The translations under genes were made by a program, and so were the position numbers. From contig AJFK01000108.1 of the NCBI GenBank assembly GCA_000467715.1, positions 1 to 64,000 of the forward strand: DNA of 64,000 nt, written 5' to 3'. This DNA is from Hysterium pulicare CBS 123377 (lineage: Eukaryota; Ascomycota; Dothideomycetes; Hysteriales; Hysteriaceae). Positions 22,288 to 33,487 of this stretch are shown here, one piece after another. The notes beneath the pieces were generated by a model. The model had not been told where the DNA came from and did no database searches. It saw only the letters and a list, made by a program, of their open reading frames with translations. The stretch's first letter is position 1; each line of letters starts with the position of its first letter.

Positions 22288-24336
22288 ATGACAGCTCCCG
22301 TACGCGGCACACCAAGCCTATCGATACCTCCGTCCCAGAACACTGCACCAGTCTTCGAGTTTCGCTGTCTTTATACCCACGATGTTCGCAAGAAGTCCAA
22401 AAAGTGGCAAGATGGATTTCTACGCTTCCATACCTTTAATAAGAGGATCATGGTTTACGATGTTCCGCGAAATTTTATTGGAGACACCCATTGGAAGGAT
22501 ACCACAGAGCTGCAGGAGGGGGATGAGATAACATTGGATAAGGGCATTCTTGTTGAGGTGGCTGATACTGTTGGAACTACGGAGACAGACCTCACTCCAA
22601 TATTCGAAAAAAAATCACCTAAAAGGCTTCCAGAGGCTCGACCAGGCGGACCAGCTCGACCAACTCCGAGGCCGTCACTACCCAAAGGCGTTGCTCGGAA
22701 TTCTTCTCAACTACGGCATAAATCCCTGAACACTCTATTGGGAACACCAAAAGGTCCAATTGGAAAGGCTGTGCTGCCGTCGAGGTCGCCCTATGAGGCA
22801 CGTAAGGGCAAGGAGAATGAATGGGAAATAGAAAGAGCATCGAAACGACAGAAAGTGGCCAGCCCACCTCTTCCGCAGCAGCGCTCGACAGATGCACCCA
22901 ACCTTCCAAGGAGTCCACTACCTTTGTGGGCAGGAACCGTTGATTCTCAGGAGGGTGTAGCTTCGAATGCACGAGGTCAGAACTCAAAAGCTATCGAGCG
23001 AGAGATCATCGACTTGGATTCTGAGCCAGATAATGTTTTCTCGGATGTAACGTTACCGGGCTCTCCCGTCAGGCTTGAACAACCGCAGCCACCGACTTTA
23101 CCTAGTCGAAAGCTAGGAATTCAACGCAAAGCACGTCCAGCGCCTGTCATAAGACCACCAGAAACACCAAAGCAGCCACCTCGGTCATCACCTCCAGTCA
23201 GCACGACGAATCGACTGTCGAATGTTGACAAAGCCACGCGGCTAGAGCCTGAAGGAAAACATGTAGAGCGGCCTCCAAAATCACCCCCTCGTGATCCTCG
23301 AGCGAAATCTCTGCGCCTTTCAAGTAATCGTGGTCGATCTACTCTTCTCTGCCAGACGATTCCTCTGCAGCGGCCGAAACCTTCCCACCAAGTAACCAAA
23401 TTACCTATCCCAGATCATGTTGAGCGTGATCCTGAAGAAGACACTCTCTTCGGCACATCTGAGCCAGAACTAGCAGGAAAGGGCGACGTGAGTCGACTAG
23501 CAGACACGCGTCAGAAGTCAGACTTCATCAAGCTCCCGCCGAAGCGGAAGGCTGATGAGGAATCCCACAAGATGAAAACGACATCACGCAAATCAAACCA
23601 TAGAGATCGCTCTCCCAGCTCCTCATCTTCTTCTGCCTTCGAGGAAATGACCATGACCCACGGTTGTATGGACCATCGTCTCCTTATCGCAGAGCCAACC
23701 AAAACTTCAACTAGCAGAATACAAAGTCCCACGTCCGCAGCCATCCCCGAATCCAAGAGTGGCAGAGCAAGAGCTAAGCCAGAATCCCAGGGCTCGAAGC
23801 ACGCCGCATCTAAACAGCCACCTTTACCAGAAGCTCGCAAAACTAAGCCTCTGTTAACACCTAACTCTAAAGCATCTCTTCTTCCCCCAAAGCCCCCAAA
23901 GCCACCAACAGCATTCGATCCCATCGAAGACGACACCATAACCATCCCAACCAACCCCTCCCCGACTCGCCCTTTCCGTCGCATTCGCTCCGAAAATGAT
24001 GCACCCATCCCATCTCAGTCCACCGACTGGGAGAAAAGGAATCTTCCGACCACGGAGGTAAAGTCGCGTACTACCTCCTCATCGGATTCGAACCAAAAAC
24101 GGAAATTACAGCGCTCAAAAAGCTTGAACATCATAACTAAACAGAGGCCCACAACTAGTGGTGCCAGACCGCTTTCCCCTCTTCCGCCGTCTCCACCTGC
24201 GGATAAAGATGTTGGGCCTTGGAGTACGGAAGCTTGTGATCTCTTTGATTGGAGGCCGCCGGGGTGGAAGGAAGTGGGTGAGGATGGGGAGGAGGGAAAT
24301 GAGGTGGGTGTGAATGGGTTATTTGTGGATAGCTAG
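22288..24336 (+). CDS. DUF2439 protein (Dbl2/Mte1/ZGRF1 N-terminal-like)
   Basis: Single exon, 682 residues. Residues 20-100 carry the DUF2439 domain: FEFRCLYTHD, a KSKKWQDGFLRFHTF motif, RIMVYDVPRNFIGDTHW and an acidic strand end. In the family this domain binds DNA-repair helicases; S. pombe Dbl2 and S. cerevisiae Mte1 act with Fml1/Mph1 in processing recombination intermediates. The remainder is disordered and rich in Pro, Ser and Lys, with many basic patches suited to nuclear localisation. No helicase domain follows, unlike animal ZGRF1, which matches the fungal form. The assignment to the Dbl2/Mte1 role is from the family, not shown here. Confidence 0.83.
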   Translation: MTAPVRGTPSLSIPPSQNTAPVFEFRCLYTHDVRKKSKKWQDGFLRFHTFNKRIMVYDVPRNFIGDTHWKDTTELQEGDEITLDKGILVEVADTVGTTETDLTPIFEKKSPKRLPEARPGGPARPTPRPSLPKGVARNSSQLRHKSLNTLLGTPKGPIGKAVLPSRSPYEARKGKENEWEIERASKRQKVASPPLPQQRSTDAPNLPRSPLPLWAGTVDSQEGVASNARGQNSKAIEREIIDLDSEPDNVFSDVTLPGSPVRLEQPQPPTLPSRKLGIQRKARPAPVIRPPETPKQPPRSSPPVSTTNRLSNVDKATRLEPEGKHVERPPKSPPRDPRAKSLRLSSNRGRSTLLCQTIPLQRPKPSHQVTKLPIPDHVERDPEEDTLFGTSEPELAGKGDVSRLADTRQKSDFIKLPPKRKADEESHKMKTTSRKSNHRDRSPSSSSSSAFEEMTMTHGCMDHRLLIAEPTKTSTSRIQSPTSAAIPESKSGRARAKPESQGSKHAASKQPPLPEARKTKPLLTPNSKASLLPPKPPKPPTAFDPIEDDTITIPTNPSPTRPFRRIRSENDAPIPSQSTDWEKRNLPTTEVKSRTTSSSDSNQKRKLQRSKSLNIITKQRPTTSGARPLSPLPPSPPADKDVGPWSTEACDLFDWRPPGWKEVGEDGEEGNEVGVNGLFVDS

Positions 24337-24618
24337 GATAGTTCAACTAAAAGTCGAACCATCTCTCTCGTCAAGAATTCAAGAAGAGCTTTGCAGCCTC
24401 TTATACTTCGACAACATAACGTTTAGTTCGCGAATGAATGTTGAGTGGAATAGGAGCTTCAATACTCTTATTGGATTACTCATGGCGGAGTTTAGATTTA
24501 TATCGTCATGCGGAAATAAGCGGCTTTAACTCCAACTCCAAACTATTCAAGCATCTCCAACTTTCAACTTACAAGAAAACTATCCGACTTCCCTAAACCC
24601 CAATCGCCCACATAAAAG

Positions 24619-25757
24619 ATGGCCAGCAAACTACCAACCCGACCTCTAGGAAAAGATGGACCCCAAGTCACTGCATTGGGTACAGTTTCTCTTGTTTAAC
24701 ATACTTTGCGAGGTGAAAATGCTGACATCATAACCAGGATGGGGCTCAATGGGCCTGTCCATATTCTACGGTTCCAAACTTCCCGACTCCTCACGTCTGA
24801 AATTACTAGACTACATTTGCGCATCCGGAACGACATTCTGGGATTCTTCAGACGTCTACGGCGACAGCGAGGATCTCCTTGGCCAGTAAGAAGACCTTCA
24901 ATCACAGCTCCCTCCTCTCCAGCTAACATATACAAAGATGGTTCAAGAAAAGCGGCAAAAGAAACGACATCTTCCTCGCCACGAAATTCGGGAACGTCCG
25001 AAAACCAGATGGAACATCCACAGTCATCAACTCTCCCGAATACATCCGCTCAGCATGCGCCAAAAGCCTTAAACGTCTCGGCTTAGAAGATGGCGGCTGT
25101 ATCGACCTATACTACTGCCACCGCATCGATCCCGCACAGCCAATCGAGACAACAGTCGAAACCATGGCGTCCCTGAAAAAAGAAGGCAAGATCAAATACC
25201 TAGGTCTGAGCGAATGTTCCGCCTCGACGCTCCGTCGCGCATACAAAGTCCACCCCATCGCCGCCGTTCAAGTCGAGTATTCACCCTTCGCTCTCGACAT
25301 CGAGAAAAACGGGCTCCTGGTCGCATGTCGCGAGCTCGGCGTCGCGGTTATCGCGTACTCGCCTCTGAGTCGAGGGTTCCTGACCGGCACGCTCAAGAGC
25401 TACGATGATTTGGAAGAGGGGGATCGCAGACGAGTCATGCCGCGGTTCTCGAAGGAGAATTTCCCGAAGAATCTGGAGCTTGTTGATACGATTACGCGAT
25501 TGGCGGGGAAGAGAGGATGTACGGCTGGACAGTTGACGCTGGCTTGGGTTATGGCGCAGGGAGGGGATATTATTCCGATTCCGGGGACTACGAAGGTGAA
25601 GAATTTCGATGAGAATTTGGAGAGCTTGGAGGTTGAGTTGACGGAGGAGGAGATTGGGGAGATTAGGAAGGCGGTGGAGGCGGCGGAGATTGCTGGGGAT
25701 CGGTATCCGCAGAATATGCTTGCGAATTTGTATGCTGATACCGTGGCTCTGGAATAA
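24619..25757 (+). CDS. Aldo-keto reductase (AKR13/YakC-like)
   Basis: Three exons (24619-24679, 24738-24885, 24938-25757) give 342 residues. The N-terminus PLGKDGPQVTALGWGSMG is typical of the AKR13-like branch and is restored across intron 1. The catalytic tetrad is visible: Asp in FWDSSD, Tyr in DVYGDSE, Lys in LATKFGN and His in YYCHRID. NADPH-binding loops appear late (PIPGTTKVKN). The enzyme should reduce aldehydes or ketones with NADPH in the cytosol; pyridoxal or a xenobiotic carbonyl is a guess. Codon use is markedly GC-rich in the last exon compared with the neighbouring genes. Confidence 0.9.
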
Positions 25758-26096
25758 GTCGCGGTGAAGTACTCCTCCAGATCAGCGCACCCGGTGGGTT
25801 GCAGTAACAGAGTTTAGATAGTGTATCTACGCAACATCCTACATATATACCACTGCCATTCATGATCACGATCAACGATCCACTCAACTTGTAGCGGGTA
25901 TCCGTATTTAAGAACCAAAAAAAAAAAACAGGCTGAAGCATGCTAGAAGCGATCGAAAAGTCAAATATTCGTAAGGGTTGGACCCTTCCCATCACATCCA
26001 GCTCTCTTTTGATCTCCTCCAGAAGTCGTATCTTAAACTCATCCTAACTCCTCATACCCAACCTAATCAGCACCCAAATTCCAACCCCTTCCACAC
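25758..26096. other. Convergent 3' spacer
   Basis: The 3' ends of two converging genes meet here. A run of A lies near 25917. No gene. Confidence 0.45.
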
Positions 26097-26714
26097 TCAG
26101 CCCCCACCCTCCTTCATACCCAAACCCCCAGAACCCAACTCCACAGGCCCCCGTCTACGCGCTTCCTCATCGCTCGACCTGCGACTCTCAGAGACCGGCT
26201 CCGCAGCCATCTCCTTCGGTTCGCCAAACGCCGGTAATTCCACGGCGAAGGAGTGAGGGGGTTCGACGACGTGTCTACTTTTCTCGATCTCACGAGCCGG
26301 TGCAGTCATACTGGCAGGCGGTCCTGCCGGCGGCGCATCCTCGGCGACCCAAACCCACTTCCCCCTCACGGCGATCTCGGTCGGCGTATGCGACTGCATC
26401 TGCTGTATCTGCTGCGGTTCAGGAGAGGGGGCGGCTACGACGGGATTCGAGGACTGAGGTGAGTAAGGCGAGGTTGGGGATTCGTACTGGTATTTGATAT
26501 CGGGGATTGGTGACTGAGTGGATTCCGAGTATTGAGGCGGGGGCAGGAAGGGATTTTGAGGATGGACGAGGTCGCTGACGGGGGTGTTTTCTAGTTGGCG
26601 TTGGGATTCTAGGAGGTGTTGGTCGTGGTTTGAGGAGTCGGCTGCTAGAGAGGCTTCTTTTGCTTCTTTGCGCTTTTTGTATTTTTTGTAGACGTATTTG
26701 CCGGTTATGAACAT
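26097..26714 (-). CDS. Hypothetical disordered protein
   Basis: Single frame, 205 residues, ATG start. The N-terminus MFITGKYVYKKYKKRKEAK is strongly basic, and the rest is Pro/Ser/Gln-rich and low-complexity with one aromatic patch (GKWVWVAED) that may be the only folded or binding element. I recall similar short fungal proteins with a basic head but no function. Antisense frames are open because of the same composition. The coding case rests on the biased composition and the good start context. Confidence 0.55.
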   Translation of the reverse strand: MFITGKYVYKKYKKRKEAKEASLAADSSNHDQHLLESQRQLENTPVSDLVHPQNPFLPPPQYSESTQSPIPDIKYQYESPTSPYSPQSSNPVVAAPSPEPQQIQQMQSHTPTEIAVRGKWVWVAEDAPPAGPPASMTAPAREIEKSRHVVEPPHSFAVELPAFGEPKEMAAEPVSESRRSSDEEARRRGPVELGSGGLGMKEGGG

Positions 26715-27884
26715 TTTTTTCTGTTTTGATGGAATTGAGCCAATTCTTCTCTACTCTATAGTAGGTAGTTGACTGTGTGGTAATTGGACAGATGGCCTTG
26801 TGAGTTTTGAAAGATGAAAAGGTGAATGATGAGTAACGAGTAAATGGAATGCTGGAGGAGAAAATGGGCGGGGTTGCCGAAGGATAACAGTACGAAACGA
26901 ATGCACACGCTTGTTGCAGCACTTGCTTGAAACAGTAAATGAGGCTTATGAGCACGGTGGCTGCAGCAAACTCTCCTGTCTATTGGTGTTTTATCTTAGG
27001 TAAAGGGTAGAGGGTGACGTTTACCTGCGTTACAACGGCGCTTCTACGGGCGTCACTCTTGCTGGGGAGAGGTAGTAGGGCTGATTGTTCAGCCAGCGAT
27101 CGCAACAGCCATGCCTTTCGTAGTTAGGAGTGCGAAGCATGGCGAAGCACCGGCCAAGCAAAAGCTTGGGAAAGGCTTATTTTTGTCTCGGACGGGGCGT
27201 CTGATTGGATACGCTGTGCATACTGTAAATGGTAAAGACGGGTGGGGATAAGCAGCGCAGCCCCCAAATTGTCTGCAGCATCACTAAGGCTGATCTTCAT
27301 TTGCAACAGTCAAGACAACACGAGAGAGCAGGTCTTTGTTAGAAGGGGTTTGGGGCTGGAATGCATCTCGGTCGAGTAGAATGAGTGGCTATTTCTCGGA
27401 CATGAATATCGGAGAGGTGGATGCCATGTTGTTTGAAGGATGCAGCAAGTACGTCGAAATGCACGGACCGACCACCTCCAACACCCTCCTCTTCGCACCA
27501 GCATATCGGGATCCACATGGCTGCGGAACGGTCAGTGCTTGGGCTGCACCGAGTCGACACGGGAAACGACCGCGTCCACCGCCCCGATATTCCACCGTGC
27601 CATTGGCCAACCCACCCACTCCCATGCATCGCAGATCATGAAACGGACAACTCCAAGCGTATCATGGCTGCGCCTTCGCCCGGCGTGAGGCTGCGTTGAA
27701 TGGGAATGCAGCTCGTCCCGGGTTCAGGGCAACTTCCAAGGCAATGGCTTTCGATACTTAAGCATCGAATCCATCCGCAGAATTGACCTTCATCATCATC
27801 ATCATCACTCAACCCACCATTCCACCACCTCTTCAGACATCTAATCCCATTCCGACTTTTCGAAGGCCTGAAGAGTTCATCACC
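26715..27884. promoter_or_regulatory. 1.2-kb divergent intergenic region with CAT microsatellite
   Basis: No gene is supported; frames on both strands between 27310 and 27699 overlap each other and show no domain. A short (CAT)n tract lies at about 27790-27807 just before the OST-alpha gene leader. Confidence 0.4.
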
Positions 27885-29365
27885 ATGGCCTCCTACTCAA
27901 ACTTCAACCCCCTCCACTCCCGCGCCCTCTTCGGATCCAAAGACTCCAATTTCACCTGTGCATACCCGCTCCCCGGCGAACATGGCGAAAAGCTACCCAT
28001 CGGCATAACTTTCAAATGGCTGATGAAGCTCATAACCCTAACGGCACTCGGTCTCACGACGGCCTCCGCACTCTTCCTAATCTGGAAACATCTGCACCGC
28101 TACACGATGCCACGGGAGCAAAAACAAATCATTCGAATCATTTTCCTGCCTGTCTTCATGTGTATGATTTCGGTGCTTAGTATTTTCTTCTACGTCGATT
28201 CCATCTATATAAAGCCTCTTAGCGAGACCTACCAGGCGTTCTGTATCGCCGCTATTTTCTCGTTGTTTCTGGAATATGTGTGTCCGGATGCAGATCAGAG
28301 ACCGAAGTATTTCAACGATCTCCCAAATCTCGATAAGAAGAAGAATGTCATTCCGGGAGGAAGCTTGCTATGGTATAATGTAAGTCTATTCTACCGCCTC
28401 TCACCGCATCAGAGGGCTAACCATCATTCCAGCGCACTTACGCTCTAGTCTTCCAATACCCCCTAACCAAAACCCTCGCCACAATCGTCGAAATAGCCAC
28501 CCAAGCTGGCGGCGTCTTCTGCACCAATTCCCTCTCCCCGAAATACGCCCACATCTGGCTGATGCTCCTGGACATCTTCGTAATCGGCGGCGCCGTCAGC
28601 GCCGTCTTCCGCTTCTACGCCCGGCTGAAACCCGAATTCAACCCAAAACACCACGCCCTCTCCAAACTCGTCGCATTCAAGGGCATGGTCATCTTCCAAT
28701 TCTTCCAGGAAATCCTGTTCGGGCTTTTCAACGGCAAGGTTTTCAAACCGGGCAAACAATACACCTACGACGACTTGTACTACGGTGTCCCGGCCATGTT
28801 GACGGCGCTCGAAGCCATGCTCTTCTGCTTCGCCTTCCACTTCGCGTACCGCAGCCGCGAATACCACGAGGAGCAGCGCGCAGGCGTGAAGCGCATGCCG
28901 CTCTGGAAAGCCGTCCTCGACGCCCTGAACCTCTCCGACATCGTCTTTGGCGTCTTCACCGCGATCAAGATCCTCGTGCTCAAGAGCTCGGATAAGGGCC
29001 GCGGCTTCAATTTCAACTGGCAAGGCGGGAACTTTGGAGGCCCGAAACGCCAGCGGACGAAGGAGTTGAACGATATGGCTTTTGAGCCGCTGAATCGGCC
29101 GGATCAGGACGCTTATGGGAGGAGCCCGAGTCCGATGCCGCAGGCGCATCAGGGACAGCATTTTTATCGTGGCTCGTACGATGCGTCGGCGCCGCAGGAG
29201 TTGGGTGTGTCGCGTGGCTATGATGAGGAGGACGAGGTCAGGCGGCAGCAGGGGTTTCATGGATACGATGAGTATCGGGAAACGCTGTTAGCGGCTGATC
29301 ACCAAGCACGTTCACGAGATCCGTCGCCGGGTCGGCCGGCGCAGATGCCTAGGGATATAGTGTAA
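27885..29365 (+). CDS. OST-alpha / TMEM184 (DUF300) family membrane protein
   Basis: Two exons (27885-28379, 28433-29365) with a 53-base intron give 475 residues. Seven hydrophobic spans are visible from about residue 40 to 330. Family motifs include the PREQKQIIRIIFLPVF stretch, YVDSIYIKPLSETYQAF, and GMVIFQFFQEILFG late in the protein. The C-terminal 130 residues are disordered, with SPSP and RDPSP patches. Animal members transport organic solutes or act as receptors; fungal members are vacuolar or plasma-membrane proteins of unclear function. The ATG after the His/Pro-rich leader was chosen because conserved sequence begins there. Confidence 0.88.
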
Positions 29366-30266
29366 ATATTCCATGACACCAAAAGGTGCGGGGAGGTTGT
29401 GATGGGCATTGAAGCGGAATGGAGCAGGAGAATTCGGCGGAAATAGATCTTCGGAGAAAGCGTTCTTTTTTCATGTTTTTATAGACGACGGTTTAGGGAC
29501 TAGTCTTGGGTACCTCCGAAATAACGAGATTATTTCAAACCACTTACACAGACCACCACTTGTCCCCATTCAATAATGCGTTCAGATCCTAACAAGATTT
29601 GATCTCTTCTCATCTACCTACCCACCTATCTCGTTCAAAACGCATCTATGTTAGTTCCCCCTTGAACCCTTCCATCGCGCAACCACTTGCTTATTACACC
29701 ATCCCCTTTCTCTCCTTTGCATCTCAGCGCTTTTCCTCGCCCGCAGTGAAAGCACTTCGAGATCCTTCCCAACCGCCCATCAACGGCTGCCCCACTAACG
29801 CACGGGGCTTACACGCTTTGCTTCGTGCATTTCTGTTCCTGGAAGGAATTTGCAGATAGGGAATTACGCATGCCTATAATCGAGCTGATACACTCACTTC
29901 TCGAGACCATTCTTTAAGACCATTCCGGGATTTAGTAGTCTATGTGTAGCAACAAACCTCAACTGCAACGACGTAGCATGTTCTTCAAGTTGGTTCATCG
30001 TTCATTCGTAAATGACGGGAGTCAGTACTATTTAAGCTCAACGGAAGAAACCTATAATTTAGCCTTTTTTTCCAGTTCTCCTTTTACTAATCTCCATCTT
30101 ACTAGTTGCCTTGGAATCTAAATACGCCAGCGCCCTACATGTCTACTTTCTAAAGTCCCAAAGGAAAGCTCGCTGATCAGTCCAGCCACATCGAAGTCCG
30201 CGTCCACACATACCACCACATCCACCAATTCCCTATCTAGCTCATACTCCCCGACTCGCCTCTGTA
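29366..30266. other. Convergent intergenic stretch, 0.9 kb
   Basis: Both flanking genes end here. A short open frame near 29599-29859 has no ATG start or domain. Nothing else seen. Confidence 0.45.
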
Positions 30267-32247
30267 TCAAGCTAGTCTGTCACCCACACACTCCCTCCCG
30301 CTCCCCTTCCCTTCCTCCCCCAGCTCTATAGCCACAGCCCCATGCTCCTCCTCCGCCCTCCCACCCGAACCCAGACCACTTCCATCTCTCCTCCCATCCA
30401 ACCCATCCAACTCCTCATCTCGTCCATCCAACCCGCCACAAACCCACCAGAACGCCCCCGTCGCAACCGCCATAACGCCCGCCAGAGCAGCATACGTCGC
30501 CACTAGCTTCGGATCTCTCGCCGCGGGCGAAATCGCTATCCCCAGCGCCGCTCCTATCCCAGCGACCATGAGCGAAATGGCTTGCACGATCGTCTTCATG
30601 TCTTTGGGCGCTTTGGCGTAGGCGTATTCGAGACCCGTGACGTAGGCGAAGATCTCGGCGAAGGCTATGAGGACGAAGACGGGGGTCTGGATCCAGATGT
30701 TGATTTTGTTGGTGATGGAGCCGTTGTTTGAGGCGGGGCAGGCGAGCGGGTGGGTGTAGCAGGGGCCGGAGGTGTAGATGAGGTGTTGGACTACGGCTGC
30801 GTAGGCCATTGCGCCGACGACGAAGATGAAGCCGGTTGTTATGCGGGCGATGGGGCCGAAGGGGATGTGGAAGTGACGGAGGAGGGGGTAAAGGACTGAT
30901 TGGATGAGTGGACCGAGGATTATGCAGGCGACTTGGTTCATGGCGGGGACGAAGTCATTTGGGACGTTGTGGGTTGTCATTTGGCCGGCTTGGGAGACGA
31001 GGTTGTTTTGCATTTGGTTGAAGGAGATATAGAAGGGGATGAATGCGATGCTGGATTTGTTATTAAGTCAGCGGGGGGAATTAAAGGGGAGGATGGGAGG
31101 GAGAGGGTGGTATACAGGACTCGACAGGCGATTAAACCTCGCTTGATCTCTGCGACGAAGTGACTGTCCCATGGTACTGTGTTGCCGTAAGCTTCCATTT
31201 GGTGGACTGGGTCGGCGGTTTCTAGTCGGAACTTGTGCTTGGAGGCTATGAGGAGGACTTTGCTGGCTGTGGGGAGGATGTTGCCTTGTGGAGGGACCTT
31301 GACTGTAATCATTATGTTAATGTTGCGTCGAACGCGCGCATAGAGTATGAGAACACACCGAAGAATCTCTCTCCTGCGAACAGAAGCACAGTTGATATAG
31401 CTAACGAGCAAGTCGTCATGAGAAACGCTGCCCAAAATCCCACTAGCTTTTCAAGATACGAGCTTGCAAACCAAGACAAGGACCCGATGTTGCAGAACCA
31501 GTAGTAGACATTGTAGATATATTGCAGAGTCAGGGTTCTATCCGTAATCACCTTCTCGCCGCTTTTGGTCGTCTTGATGATGGGTGTCATTCGAGTATAC
31601 TGATCGGCGATAAAAGGAGCCATGATAGCTTTGAACCCACCCCCGCCTAGCCCAATAAGTATCATTCCACAAGCTAGACCTGGAATGCCTGAACCTCGGT
31701 GGAGGGCGGCTGGGAGGGAGGTTGTGAACATGACCAGACATCCAACAAGGTACAAACTTGAACAAAGTCAGTATCTACGCTCCGGGGGAACTAAGGGGTT
31801 CAAGAACGTACGTCGCGCTGATACATAGAGTCTTATGCCGTCCCAGTCTTGTATCAGAGATGACTGCCAACGCAAGGGGAGTGATGTAGTAGAAGAGATA
31901 GAAGGCATAATAGATGTTCGTTGCGGTGGATTGGCCGAGACCCAAAGCTCCACGATGAACGGTATCGTCGATATTGTTCTGCATGTAGTTTTCTAGTCAT
32001 GAATCGCCTTCAGCGGAGTCAATTTCAGATCTTTGATAAACATACGCCATGGTGCAGTCATGCCCCAGAAAGTGAACCTCTCCCCAAGATTGATGAACGC
32101 AACTGCCCAGACTCGTTTTGGTAGGTCATCGACAACCCGGCGAAGATCTTGAATTTGCTCGGGAGGGAGATCGCCCACGGGAGCATCCGCTGCATCAAGA
32201 GTGCTGCTAGAAGACGCAGCGATTTCAACGCCGCTAGTGAGATCCAT
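30267..32247 (-). CDS. PTR2-type proton-coupled oligopeptide transporter (POT family)
   Basis: Five exons (32247-32046, 31992-31812, 31756-31359, 31302-31116, 31050-30267) give 583 residues. Conserved bits appear in order: LGERFTFWGM, QNYMQNN (rebuilt across intron 1), GALGLGQSTATN, SDTRLGRHKT, GGGGFKAIMAPFIADQY, the KTTKSGEKVI loop, FYISFNQM with the later DFVPAMNQ, and the last spans around GLEYAYAKAP. Twelve spans are expected. It imports di- and tripeptides with protons at the plasma membrane. The usual ERF proton motif is present as GERFTF. The C-tail is acidic and Gly-rich. The start MDLTSG is preferred, but the frame stays open upstream to 32367, so an upstream exon is possible. Confidence 0.88.
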
Positions 32248-33487
32248 TAGCGTTATAGTGAGAAGAGATGAATGCTTCAACTTACGCTTTCCCCATGGCT
32301 CTAGAAGTAGGGATTCGTCTGCGGCGTTGTCTGCGGCGTTGCTCCCCCTGACATTGAAAAGGATCACGACCTTCCCTAAGCGGTTTACCGGCTGTTTAAT
32401 GTATTTATGCTAGGCACACTACCATCAACAATATAGCTCGAGATGATAGGCCTGGGAAGAGTAGGCTGAAGTAGTATTGTCTTCTGACAGGGTTTCGGTG
32501 ACATCGCAAACCCCGTTTGGTGACGAGACTGGAGAGTTGGTGGAAAGTGTAGCCTTAGAGCATTGACCAGACCATGCTCCACTTTCCCCGAGAAGTTGCC
32601 CTCTGATCAAGGTTATATGGTCCCAGATTCTTCAGTCTCGTTGGTTACAGACCTATAGCCATACACCATCCCGAAGGCACTGCAATTTGAAGCGTCCGAC
32701 GGGCCCTTCAACGATGTTTTCCCAACATGGCGGATGATAAGGCTCGTTCACTGCCGAGTAAAAGCGGGCCGGGTGTTCCTTCCAACTTCGAAATACGCCG
32801 ACCAAGTATGCGAAGAGACTCGACGTTGTGCCTAGAACAGTCTAGTGGCTATCTTATACGGCCTAGTTCCCCAGCCGTAGTCAAGCCCCAACCAGCTAAC
32901 TCCACTCCAAATAGCTCCATCGAATTGAGATGACTGCTGTGCTCACACCTGGGCACTCATCTATGATTTGGTACATTTGCCAAGCTACTACATCACCTGT
33001 CAGCGCATAATGTGAGCAGACGGATACGTAGGTGTAGTAGAAACGCATGGTATTGCGGAGGAAATAGAACCCAAGACGTAGAAAGTAGCTTTACCACACC
33101 AAATGGTTTTCTCCACTATGCGGTTCGGCACATGGCATGGAGGTTTGTAGGTTGCAAGAAAGCCAGGGCATGAGTAAACTTATCATCCCGTGTAAGATTG
33201 CTAGTGAACGATACGATCAGTGGGGCTGTCCCCATGGGGTGTGCGATTCGATAATCTGTGCTCTTACAAACGGCCAATGAAATTTGCTCTCGTATCAGGG
33301 CTCTTGACGAAGAATGATTTGACGAAGGTCAGTCACTTGGACATTTTGGATATTAAGTACAGGCAACGTAATCGACTCGACGAAGATGACATGGAGAATC
33401 ATGAAATGCCGAACTTAGTGGTTTTGTGCGTGACAGGAAAGACAAAAAGGACGAAACGCTGAATGATGCTGCTGACAAGCGTGTATT
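32248..33487. other. Intergenic region, 1.2 kb
   Basis: It contains the PTR2 promoter (read leftwards). A 68-codon ATG frame at 32727-32933 on the plus strand has no recognisable feature, and I do not call it. The right end is the 3' flank of the F-box gene. Confidence 0.4.

Noticed and set aside
27310-27699. Five mutually overlapping frames in front of the OST-alpha gene
   Set aside because: Open on both strands because of base composition; no motif or splice evidence.
28463-29260. 265-codon minus-strand frame opposite the OST-alpha gene
   Set aside because: Antisense shadow of a conserved exon, with no recognisable feature of its own.
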